Shown here piece by piece: positions 9,090 through 16,729 of a stretch of 64,000 bases of DNA. Position 1 is the stretch's first letter, and each line of letters opens with the position of its first letter. The translations under genes were made by a program, and so were the position numbers. Below the pieces are notes generated by a model. The model worked only from the letters and a program-made list of their open reading frames with translations, was not told where the DNA came from and did not search any database. This DNA is from CAVXDY01 sp963760715 (GTDB taxonomy: Bacteria > Actinomycetota > Thermoleophilia > Miltoncostaeales > Miltoncostaeaceae): positions 372,001 through 436,000 of the forward strand of contig CAVXDY010000004.1 in NCBI GenBank assembly GCA_963760715.1, in the 5' to 3' direction.

Positions 9090-10308
9090 GGCCCTCTGGA
9101 TCGGGCTCGGCGCGCTGGCGCTGGTCCTGATCACGGCGGGCGTCCTCGGCATCGGCCTGGTCCGGGGCTGGTTCGACTCCGGCAGCATCGAGGGCACGAC
9201 CGTGGGCTTCGACCCGGCTGCGGCGCCCCGTGGGCAGAGCGACGCCGGATCGTGGCCGGAGTTCGGCTTCGACGCGCACCGCACCCGCGCCAACCCGGCC
9301 CTCGACCTGCCGCCGCCGTTCCGGCGGCGCTGGTCCTACGACGCGGGCTCGCTGCTGGAGTTTCCGCCGGTGCTGGCCGACGGGCGGGCCATCGTGGGCA
9401 CCAACGCCGGCCTCGGCCTCGCCATCGACCTGAGGACCGGCCGCGAGCTGTGGCGCGTCGATCTGCGCGGGCGGGTGGCGTCGTCCCCCGCCATGGCCGG
9501 GGACCTGGTCCTGTTCACGACCAAGCGGGGCGGCGTGCTGGCCCTCGAGGCGGCCACCGGGCACCGGGTGTGGCGGCGCTCCCTGGGCTCGGCCTCCGAG
9601 TCGTCGCCGCTCGTGGTCGGCGGCTCGGCCTACCTGGGGGAGATCTCCGGGCGGGTGGTGCGCCTCGACGTGCGGACCGGCGGCGTGCGGTGGTCGGCGA
9701 AGGCCTCGGGCCCCGTCAAGGCCAGCCTCGCGCTGACGGGGCCGAACGTGGTGGTGGGCGACTACGCCGGCCGCGTGACGGCCTTCCGCCGCTCGGACGG
9801 CCGCGTGGTCTGGCGCACGACGAGCCCGGGCGAGCGCCTGCGGGGACCCGGGCGCTTCTACGCCGGCCCGGCGGTGGCCTACGGGCGCGTCTACCTCGGG
9901 AACGTGAACGGCCGGGTCGTGGCCCTCGACGAGGACACGGGCGAGGTCGCGTGGGTCCGCGTGGTGGGCGACTTCGTCTACTCGAGCGCGGCGGTGTCGG
10001 ACCGGCGGGTGTTCGTGGGCAGCTACGACCACCACCTGCGCGCCCTGGACGCCGTCACCGGGCGCGTGGTCTGGAGCGTCGACATGGGTGAGCGGATCTC
10101 CGGCTCGCCGTCGGTGATCGGCGGCCTCGTCTACGTGTCCACCCTCGCGCGCGACCCGGCCGACGGGCGCACGTTCGCCCTCGACACCGCCACCGGCCGG
10201 CGCGTGCTGACCTTCCCCGACGGGCGCTACAGCCCGGCGGTGGCGATCCGGGGGCTGCTGGTGCTGACCGGCGTGCACACGCTCTACGCCCTGACCCCGC
10301 GCGGATGA
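9064..10308 (+). CDS. Membrane-anchored PQQ-like beta-propeller protein
   Basis: This 414-residue protein starts at GTG 9064 and overlaps the previous gene by 26 bases. It has one N-terminal membrane anchor (residues about 10-32) and then about seven propeller repeats of the form G-x-VxALDxxTGxxxWxxxxxG, for example LRALDAVTGRVVWSVDMG. The repeats align closely with those of the upstream lipoprotein (both contain VVGDYAGRV and YSPAV), so the pair arose by duplication. BamB-like propellers act as scaffolds for protein complexes outside the membrane; that role here is inference from context. No enzymatic residues were recognised. Confidence 0.82.
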   Translation: MRIPRPRRKALWIGLGALALVLITAGVLGIGLVRGWFDSGSIEGTTVGFDPAAAPRGQSDAGSWPEFGFDAHRTRANPALDLPPPFRRRWSYDAGSLLEFPPVLADGRAIVGTNAGLGLAIDLRTGRELWRVDLRGRVASSPAMAGDLVLFTTKRGGVLALEAATGHRVWRRSLGSASESSPLVVGGSAYLGEISGRVVRLDVRTGGVRWSAKASGPVKASLALTGPNVVVGDYAGRVTAFRRSDGRVVWRTTSPGERLRGPGRFYAGPAVAYGRVYLGNVNGRVVALDEDTGEVAWVRVVGDFVYSSAAVSDRRVFVGSYDHHLRALDAVTGRVVWSVDMGERISGSPSVIGGLVYVSTLARDPADGRTFALDTATGRRVLTFPDGRYSPAVAIRGLLVLTGVHTLYALTPRG

Positions 10309-11867
10309 CCATCACCCGGCTCGCCCGGGCCGCGGCGATCGTCGCCGTCCTGGGCATGGTCTCCCGGCTCCTGGGCTACTTCCGCGAGGCGGTCCTCGCC
10401 GGCACGTACGGCGCCTCGGCCCAGGCCGACGCGTTCGTCAACGCCCTCCTGATCGTCAACGCGTTCGCCGCGATCCTGCTCTACGCCCTGGTGACCCTGG
10501 TGATCCCGGTGTTCCAGAGCGAGCGCGAGGACGGCGGCGAGGACAGCGCCTGGCGCCTCATCTCGGCGCTGGCCGGCTGGGTGGGCGTCCTGCTGGTGCT
10601 GGTGTCGTCCTTCTGCGCGATCTGGCCCGAGGCGCCGGCCGCGCTCTTCCACCTCGACCCCGAGCGCGCCGCGATCTGCGCCGAGCTGATCCGGATCATG
10701 GCGCCGGCCCTCGCCCTGCAGGGGTTCTCGGCGCTCTTCACCGCGATGCTGCAGATCCACGGCCGCTTCGCCGGGCCGGCGGCGGTGGGCATCGCGTTCA
10801 ACCTCGGGATCATCGCTGCGATCGTCGTCTTCCACAGCCGGATCGGCATCGAGGCCGCGGCGTGGGGCGTCGTGATCGGCGCCACGGCCCAGGTGGTGCT
10901 GCAGCTCCCCCAGTTCGCCCGCCTCCTCCGCAACGCCCGGGCGCGGCCGACCTTCACGCACCCGCGGCTCGGGGCGGTGGCGGTGCTGGCGCTGCCGGTG
11001 CTGGGGGCATCGGCCCTCCAGCAGGTGAACAGCTTCACCGACAAGCTCTTCGCCTCGTCGCTGGAGAGCGGCCGTGTGGCGGCCCTGAACTACGCGAGCG
11101 CGCTCGGCCAGGCGCCCCGGGCGGCGCTGCTGCTGCCCCTGATGACGCCGCTCTTCCCGCTGATCGCGCGGCTGATGTCGGAGCGGCGCGAGCGGGAGGC
11201 CCTCTCGACCTTCGAGCGCGTGGCGGGGCTGCTGGCCCTGGTGGCCGTGCCCATCGGGCTCCTGATGTCGATCTACTCCACCGAGGTGACCCAGCTCGCC
11301 TTCGGGCGCGGCGCCTGCGGCCAGCAGTGCGTGTCGGAGACCTCCGGGCCGCTCCTCTACTACGCCCTGGCCCTCTGGCCCGCCTTCCTGTCGCTGCTGC
11401 TCAACCGCACCCTCTCGGCCGGCAACCACCAGCGCGGCATCTTCTGGACGACCGTGGCGACCGTGGCGATCACGATCGGGCTCGACCTGATCCTGCTCGG
11501 GCCGATGGAGCAGTCGGGGCTGGCGCTGGCATCGACCATCGGCGTGTACCTGAACGCCCTGATGCTGATCGCGCTCCTGCGGTACCACTTCGCCGACCTG
11601 TCCCTGCTCGAGCTCGCCCGCCGCCAGGGCCGGGTCCTGGCCGCCGGGCTCATCGCCGCGGCCGTGGCGCTGCTGAGCGACGCGGTCCTGCCCTCCGGCG
11701 GAGACCTGGCCTCGCACGAGGTCCTGCCGCGCGTGGCCGTGAAGACGATGCTGGCGCTCGCGGCCTTCATCGTGGCGTCGCGGGCCCTGGCGCCGGCCGA
11801 GCTCGCGGAGGCCGGCCGGGCCCTGAGGGCGGTCTTCCTGCGGCGCCCACGCCCGCCGGTAAGCTGA
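10305..11867 (+). CDS. MurJ/MviN-type lipid-linked oligosaccharide flippase
   Basis: This 520-residue integral membrane protein starts at ATG 10305, overlapping the preceding TGA. The opening (LARAAAIVAVLGMVSRLLGYFREAVLA) and the motif GTYGASAQADAF are characteristic of MurJ/MviN of the MOP exporter superfamily, and about 13-14 hydrophobic helices are visible. MurJ flips lipid II. Here, at the end of a polysaccharide cluster with no Wzx in view, it may flip the cluster's lipid-linked product instead. Whether the genome has a second MurJ for peptidoglycan cannot be seen from this window. Confidence 0.87.
   Translation: MTITRLARAAAIVAVLGMVSRLLGYFREAVLAGTYGASAQADAFVNALLIVNAFAAILLYALVTLVIPVFQSEREDGGEDSAWRLISALAGWVGVLLVLVSSFCAIWPEAPAALFHLDPERAAICAELIRIMAPALALQGFSALFTAMLQIHGRFAGPAAVGIAFNLGIIAAIVVFHSRIGIEAAAWGVVIGATAQVVLQLPQFARLLRNARARPTFTHPRLGAVAVLALPVLGASALQQVNSFTDKLFASSLESGRVAALNYASALGQAPRAALLLPLMTPLFPLIARLMSERREREALSTFERVAGLLALVAVPIGLLMSIYSTEVTQLAFGRGACGQQCVSETSGPLLYYALALWPAFLSLLLNRTLSAGNHQRGIFWTTVATVAITIGLDLILLGPMEQSGLALASTIGVYLNALMLIALLRYHFADLSLLELARRQGRVLAAGLIAAAVALLSDAVLPSGGDLASHEVLPRVAVKTMLALAAFIVASRALAPAELAEAGRALRAVFLRRPRPPVS
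11860..11865 (+). promoter_or_regulatory. Possible -10 box (TAAGCT) for the decarboxylase gene
   Basis: TAAGCT ends 7 bases before GTG 11873, matching the spacing of other -10/GTG pairs in this window. It overlaps the end of the flippase gene and no -35 element is obvious, so the support is weak. Confidence 0.3.
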
Positions 11868-11872
11868 CCGCC

Positions 11873-12814
<942 letters not shown>

Positions 12815-12866
12815 GGCGGCCGTCCGGGCCCGGGGACTCGCCAAGAGCTACGGCGAGCTCCGGGCG

Positions 12867-13730
12867 GTGGACGGCATCGACCTGCGCATCGAGCTCGGGG
12901 AGTGCTTCGGGTTCCTCGGGCCGAACGGTGCCGGCAAGACCACCACGATGCGCATGCTCTCCTGCCTCGCCCCGCGGGACCGCGGGGAGCTGGAGGTGCT
13001 GGGCCTCGACCCCGACCGCGAGCCCCGGCGGCTGAAGCGGATGCTCGGCGTGGTGGCACAGGACACCACGCTCGACCTGGAGCTGACCGTGCGCGAGAAC
13101 CTCCTGGTCTACGCGCGCTACTTCGACGTCCCGCGGGCCGAGGCCGCGACCCGGGCCGCCGAGCTCCTGAGGCTGATGGCCCTCGACGACCGCGCCGGCG
13201 ACGAGGTGGAGCGCCTCTCGGGGGGCATGCGGCGGCGGCTCCAGATCGCCCGGGCCCTCATCAACCGTCCCCGCCTGGTGCTGCTGGACGAGCCCACGAC
13301 GGGCCTCGACCCCCAGGCGCGGCACGCCGTGTGGGACCGGCTGCGGCTGCTGCGCGCCGCCGGCGCGACGCTCGTGATGACCACCCACTACATGGACGAG
13401 GCGGCCCGGCTCTGCGACCGGCTGGTGATCATGGACCACGGCCGGATCGTGCGCCTCGGGAGCCCCGACGACCTCGTGGCGGCGGAGGTGGGCCGGGAGG
13501 TGCTGGAGCTGCGGGTGGCCCCCGCCGACGTCGCCGAGCTCCTGGCCCACCTCGGCGGGGCGAACGGCCACGAGGTGGACGGGGACCTGCTGGTGCTGTT
13601 CACCGACGACGCCGAGGCCCTCCACGCCGAGGCGCGCGGGGCCGGCGTGCCGATCCGGCTCCAGGCGGCGCGCGCCGCGGGTCTGGAGGACGTGTTCCTG
13701 CGCGTGACGGGGCGCCGCCTGCGCGACTGA
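12867..13730 (+). CDS. ABC transporter ATP-binding protein (drug-export DrrA-like), start unresolved
   Basis: This is an ATPase of the DrrA/NodI type with Walker A GPNGAGKTT, Q-loop VVAQDTTLD, signature LSGGMRRRLQIARAL, Walker B LVLLDEPTTGLDP and H-loop MTTHYMDEA. The end, LEDVFLRVTGR, is typical of drug-export ATPases. The first usable start is GTG 12867, but the same frame encodes the expected first strand (RGLAKSYGELRAVDGI) back to about 12813 with no ATG, GTG or TTG. Thus the true start is missing, altered or non-standard. No permease gene adjoins: the next gene (tatC) is convergent, 13 bases away. The substrate is unknown. Confidence 0.8.
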   Translation: MDGIDLRIELGECFGFLGPNGAGKTTTMRMLSCLAPRDRGELEVLGLDPDREPRRLKRMLGVVAQDTTLDLELTVRENLLVYARYFDVPRAEAATRAAELLRLMALDDRAGDEVERLSGGMRRRLQIARALINRPRLVLLDEPTTGLDPQARHAVWDRLRLLRAAGATLVMTTHYMDEAARLCDRLVIMDHGRIVRLGSPDDLVAAEVGREVLELRVAPADVAELLAHLGGANGHEVDGDLLVLFTDDAEALHAEARGAGVPIRLQAARAAGLEDVFLRVTGRRLRD

Positions 13731-13743
13731 GCCCCGGCTACTA

Positions 13744-14559
13744 CTAGGGGGCCGAGGGCTCCGCCGACTCCTCGTCGTCGTCGCTCACCCAGGCTCTTCG
13801 GGCCCAGATCGGCGGGCCGCCCCAGCGGGCTGCGAGCGCGATGCCGAGGGCGTAGAGCGCGATCTGCGGGACCATCAGGAGCAGCATGCTGAAGGGATCC
13901 CCGCCGGGCAGGATCGCCGCCAGGATCGCGATCACCACGATCGCGACGCGCCACTGCTTGCGATAGAAGGCAGCGCTGGCCACGCCGATGCGCGCCAGAG
14001 CCAGCATGGCCACCGGTACCTCGAACATCAGCCCCGCCCCGAGCATCAGCGTCGTGACGAAGCCGTAGTACTCGCCGGCGCGCACCTGGGTGTCGAAGTT
14101 GTCCCCCCCGAAGCCGAGCAGCCACTGGAGGGCCACGGGCAGCACGACGAAGTAGCAGAACGCGACCCCCGCGACGAAGAGGGTCGACACGCCCGCCACG
14201 ATCGCCAGCATCCGCCGCCGCGGCTGGTCCTGGACCGCGGGGATGACGAAGGCGTAGGCCTGGTAGAGCCAGACCGGCAGGGCCACCAGGATCGCCGTCC
14301 AGAAGCAGACCTTCAGGACCGTGAAGAAGGGCTCCGTCGGGGACAGGGTGATGAGCCCGGACCCCTTGTAGCGCTCGGGGAGCGGCCACTGGAGGATCTC
14401 CAGGAGCTGGTTGTTGAAGGCGTACGCCACCGCGAAGGCCACCACCAGGGCGACCAGGGAGACGATGACGCGCCGGCGCAGCTCGTCGAGGTGCTCGACG
14501 ACGCTCAGGCGGTCGTCGCGCCCCACGCGCTGGAGCCTCGTGACCCTCAGGCGGGCCAT
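13744..14559 (-). CDS. tatC: Sec-independent protein translocase TatC
   Basis: This 271-residue inner-membrane receptor of the twin-arginine translocase binds RR signal peptides. It shows the family opening (SVVEHLDELRRRVIVS), about six membrane helices, SPTEPFFTVLKVCFWTAI, and the conserved FEVPVAMLALARIGV and WRVAIVVIAILAAILPGGDP segments. An acidic tail (DDDEESAEPSAP) ends the protein. It lies 30 bases downstream of tatA on the same strand, so the two probably form one transcript. It is convergent with the ABC ATPase gene. Confidence 0.93.
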   Translation of the reverse strand: MARLRVTRLQRVGRDDRLSVVEHLDELRRRVIVSLVALVVAFAVAYAFNNQLLEILQWPLPERYKGSGLITLSPTEPFFTVLKVCFWTAILVALPVWLYQAYAFVIPAVQDQPRRRMLAIVAGVSTLFVAGVAFCYFVVLPVALQWLLGFGGDNFDTQVRAGEYYGFVTTLMLGAGLMFEVPVAMLALARIGVASAAFYRKQWRVAIVVIAILAAILPGGDPFSMLLLMVPQIALYALGIALAARWGGPPIWARRAWVSDDDEESAEPSAP

Positions 14560-14589
14560 GACGAGCGGGAACCCCCCTCGAGCCTCAGG

Positions 14590-14922
14590 TCAGGCGTCGG
14601 GCGCGCGCGGCGGGGCGGGCGGTGCGTCGGCCGCCGGCGGGGTGTCGCCGGGCACCACGATCCCCTCGAGGATGTCGTCGTCATCGGGTGTCGCCACGGC
14701 GGCCGTGGCCGTCGCGGGAGCCGCCGTCGTCGCGGTGGCCGCCGGGCCCGCCGGCTCCGGGGCCCGCGCGGGGGCGGCGGACCCGTCGTCCGTGATCGCG
14801 CTCTTGAACTCCCGGAGGCCGCGGCCGATGCTGCGGCCCATCTCCGGGAGGCGCTTCGGCCCGAAGACGATCAGCGCGATGACCAGGACGATCAGGATCT
14901 GGATCGGGGAAAAGTCGAGCAC
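14590..14922 (-). CDS. tatA: Twin-arginine translocase subunit TatA/TatB
   Basis: This 110-residue protein has a short N-terminal membrane helix (FSPIQILIVLVIALIVFGPKR), the hallmark FGPKRLPEMGRSIGRGLREFK amphipathic helix split around the hinge, and a long Ala/Pro-rich acidic tail. The start chosen is GTG 14922, which puts LDFSPIQ at the N-terminus as expected and leaves GAGGGG about 10 bases upstream; a longer in-frame start at 14973 is unlikely. It forms the pore element working with TatC, encoded next. TatA and TatB are hard to distinguish here. Confidence 0.88.
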   Translation of the reverse strand: MLDFSPIQILIVLVIALIVFGPKRLPEMGRSIGRGLREFKSAITDDGSAAPARAPEPAGPAATATTAAPATATAAVATPDDDDILEGIVVPGDTPPAADAPPAPPRAPDA

Positions 14923-15016
14923 GGCAGGCGGCCCCTCATGGTTGACGCCCCTCGGCCCCATAGGTTGGCACACTGCTCCGCGATCCGGGAGGCGGGGAGT
15001 CGGCGGCGCGGCTTGC

Positions 15017-15022
15017 TAGCGT
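15017..15022 (+). promoter_or_regulatory. -10 box (TAGCGT) for chorismate mutase, leaderless type
   Basis: TAGCGT ends 8 bases before the GTG at 15031, in the gap between divergent tatA and the chorismate mutase gene. The predicted transcript would begin at or next to the start codon. No clear -35 element is visible. Confidence 0.45.
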
Positions 15023-15030
15023 GGGCCGCC

Positions 15031-15348
15031 GTGGGGGACCCGATCGCCGACGCGGTGGTGCGCCAGATGCGCGACGCCATCATCGACACCGACCTCAAGC
15101 TGCTGGCGGCGGTCAATTCCCGGCTCCAGCTCGTCGCCCGGCTGCGCGCGTACAAGACCCAGCAGGGCATGGATTTCGTCAACCCGGCGCGCGAGGAGTG
15201 GATGCACCGCTACCTCCAGGGCGCCAACCAGGGCCCGCTCTCGGCGGAGGGGCTGCGCGAGATCTACGGCCACCTGCTGGAGCTCACCAAGCGCGAGACC
15301 GCTCGGGAGCTCGCGGCCCGGGAGGCCGCGGCGGACGGCGGGGCCTAG
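15031..15348 (+). CDS. Chorismate mutase, AroQ type
   Basis: This 105-residue all-helical protein starts at GTG 15031. It fits the AroQ chorismate mutase fold that converts chorismate to prephenate for Phe/Tyr synthesis. Visible landmarks are an N-terminal helix with Arg (VVRQMRDAIIDTDLKLLAAVNSRLQLVARLRAYK split over helix 1), the catalytic-type Lys in RAYKTQQGMDFVNPAREEW, and GPLSAEGLREIYGHLLELTKRE. It stands alone rather than fused to prephenate dehydratase or DAHP synthase. Its stop overlaps the convergent nuclease gene by 4 bases. Confidence 0.85.
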   Translation: MGDPIADAVVRQMRDAIIDTDLKLLAAVNSRLQLVARLRAYKTQQGMDFVNPAREEWMHRYLQGANQGPLSAEGLREIYGHLLELTKRETARELAAREAAADGGA

Positions 15349-15836
15349 GACTCCTCGGTCAGGAAGTCGTCCGGGCTCACCTGGTCGAGGAACTCCTTGA
15401 ACTTCTCGACCACCTCGTCGGTGTCCTCGACCTCGTGCTCGAACTCGATCCCGCTCTCCTCGATGACCTTGTCCGCCGCGAAGATGGGGGCGTTGCTGCG
15501 CACCGCGAGCGCCAGCGCGTCGCTGGGACGCGAGTCGATCTCGATCTCGCTCGCCGCGGCCCGGAGGGTGATGAGCGCGTAGAAGGTGTTCTCGCGCAGC
15601 TCCGTGACGGTGATCTTGCTGATCTCCGCGTTCAGCTCCGACACCACGTCGTTCAGCAGGTCGTGGGTCATCGGCCGGGGCGTCTCGGCGCCCTGGAGCT
15701 TCATCAGGATCGCGGCCGCCTCGGCGTGCCCGATCCAGATCGGCAGGAACCGGTTGCCGGCCACGGTCTTGAGCAGAACGATCGGCTGCTTGCCGACCAT
15801 GTCGAAGCTCACGCCGTAGATGACCATCTCCTGCAC
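15345..15836 (-). CDS. Bifunctional nuclease family protein (DUF151)
   Basis: This 163-residue protein of the DUF151/bifunctional nuclease family, common in actinobacteria, starts at GTG 15836. Family landmarks are VLLKTVAGNRFLPIWIGHAEA, the TPRPMTHDLLNDVV segment, a FYALITL strand, and IDSRPSDALALAVRSNAPIFA. An acidic C-terminal extension (EFEHEVEDTDEVVEKFKEFLDQ) follows. Plant and bacterial members have been reported to cleave DNA and RNA; the cellular role here is unknown. A perfect TATAAT lies 6 bases upstream of the GTG, so the mRNA is probably leaderless. Confidence 0.88.
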   Translation of the reverse strand: MQEMVIYGVSFDMVGKQPIVLLKTVAGNRFLPIWIGHAEAAAILMKLQGAETPRPMTHDLLNDVVSELNAEISKITVTELRENTFYALITLRAAASEIEIDSRPSDALALAVRSNAPIFAADKVIEESGIEFEHEVEDTDEVVEKFKEFLDQVSPDDFLTEES

Positions 15837-15842
15837 GGGTCC

Positions 15843-15848
15843 ATTATA
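15843..15848 (-). promoter_or_regulatory. Consensus -10 box (TATAAT) for the DUF151 gene, leaderless
   Basis: TATAAT on the minus strand ends 6 bases before GTG 15836, so transcription should begin at the start codon. In such GC-rich sequence a perfect -10 box is unlikely by chance. No -35 match was found at the expected distance. Confidence 0.6.
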
Positions 15849-15888
15849 GGCGCGGGCCCCTCCCGGGCCCGCCCGCCCCGGCCGCGCT

Positions 15889-15917
15889 TTGCCCGGACTC
15901 CGGCTGGTTGCTAACCT
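15889..15917 (+). promoter_or_regulatory. tRNA-Ile promoter (TTGCCC - 17 - TAACCT)
   Basis: TTGCCC at 15889-15894 and TAACCT at 15912-15917 are separated by 17 bases. The expected start lies about 10 bases before the tRNA. Unlike most -10 boxes in this window, this one has a recognisable -35 element. Confidence 0.6.
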
Positions 15918-15933
15918 GCCGTCGATCGCGGGC

Positions 15934-16007
15934 GGGCGATTAGCTCAGGTGGTTAGAGCGCATCTCTGATAAGGATGAGGTCCCTGGTTCGAGTCCAGGA
16001 TCGCCCA
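15934..16007 (+). tRNA. tRNA-Ile (anticodon GAT)
   Basis: This 74-base tRNA has the acceptor stem GGGCGAT paired with ATCGCCC and discriminator A at 16007. The D-arm is TAGCTCAGGTGGTTAGAGC, the anticodon stem is CATCT/GGATG with loop CTGATAA (GAT at 15968-15970), and the T-arm is CCTGGTTCGAGTCCAGG. The 3' CCA is not encoded. No tRNA-Ala follows, and no rRNA genes are near. Confidence 0.96.
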
Positions 16008-16015
16008 CTTCCCAG

Positions 16016-16040
16016 GCGGCCGACTCGACCGAGTGGCCGC
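16016..16040 (+). terminator. Hairpin between tRNA-Ile and response-regulator gene
   Basis: GCGGCC (16016-16021) pairs with GGCCGC (16035-16040), and ACTCG pairs with CGAGT inside it, with one bulged G and a very short loop. There is no T tract. It could end or process the tRNA transcript. It is followed at once by the GGGAGGA ribosome-binding site of the next gene, so it could also shape that leader. Confidence 0.4.
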
Positions 16041-16057
16041 GGGAGGATCCTCGGCGA

Positions 16058-16723
16058 GTGACCACTGAAGCCGGGACTCAGCCGCCACTGGAGGCGAGGC
16101 GCATCAGCTGCCTCGTCGTGGACGACCACGCGATCGTCCGCGAGGGCCTCCGGCGCATCCTCTCCCAGCTCGAGGACATGATCGTCGTGGGCGAGGCGTC
16201 CTCGGGCGAGGCGGCCGTCGAGCTCGTCGCCCGCCGCCGCGCGGAGGTGGTGCTGATGGACGCGCGCATGCCGGGGATCGGCGGGGTGGCCGCCACGCAG
16301 CGCATCGTCGCCGGCCATCCCGACGTCCGGATCGTGATGTTCACCGCCCATGCCGAGCAGGACCTCCTGTGGGAGGCCCTCGACGCCGGGGCCCAGGGCT
16401 TCGTGCTGAAGGACTCCGAGAGCGCCGCGCTGGTGGGCGCCATCCGCCAGGTCGTGGCCGGCGACCCCTACGTGGACCCGCGCCTGGCCCCGGACTTCCT
16501 GCGGCAGCTCGCGCGACCGCGGGCGGGCGGGGTGCTGAGCGGCCGCGAGCGGGAGATCCTGCAGATGCTGGCCGACGGCTTCTCCAACCGCGAGGTGTCC
16601 GAGCGGCTGGTGGTGAGCGTGGAGACCGTCAAGACGCACGTGAAGCACATTCTCGCCAAGCTCGAGGCGGAGCACCGCACCCAGGCCGTGGCGATCGGCA
16701 TCCGCCAGGCCCTCATCCGCTAG
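16058..16723 (+). CDS. NarL/LuxR-family response regulator
   Basis: This 221-residue regulator starts at GTG 16058 behind a strong GGGAGGA site (16041-16047). The receiver domain (about 15-135) has acidic residues DDH near 22-24, the phospho-acceptor Asp68 in VLMDARMPG, Thr in MFTAHA and Lys in FVLKDSES. The C-terminal LuxR helix-turn-helix (about 158-215) reads LSGREREILQMLADGFSNREV and VETVKTHVKHILAKL. It is followed after 6 bases by a histidine kinase of the matching HisKA_3 class, so the two form a two-component pair. The target genes are unknown. Confidence 0.93.
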   Translation: MTTEAGTQPPLEARRISCLVVDDHAIVREGLRRILSQLEDMIVVGEASSGEAAVELVARRRAEVVLMDARMPGIGGVAATQRIVAGHPDVRIVMFTAHAEQDLLWEALDAGAQGFVLKDSESAALVGAIRQVVAGDPYVDPRLAPDFLRQLARPRAGGVLSGREREILQMLADGFSNREVSERLVVSVETVKTHVKHILAKLEAEHRTQAVAIGIRQALIR

Positions 16724-16729
16724 CCGGCC

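Noticed and set aside
15016..15273. Minus-strand small frame opposite chorismate mutase
   Set aside because: No ribosome-binding site, antisense to a gene with clear AroQ motifs, and atypical composition.
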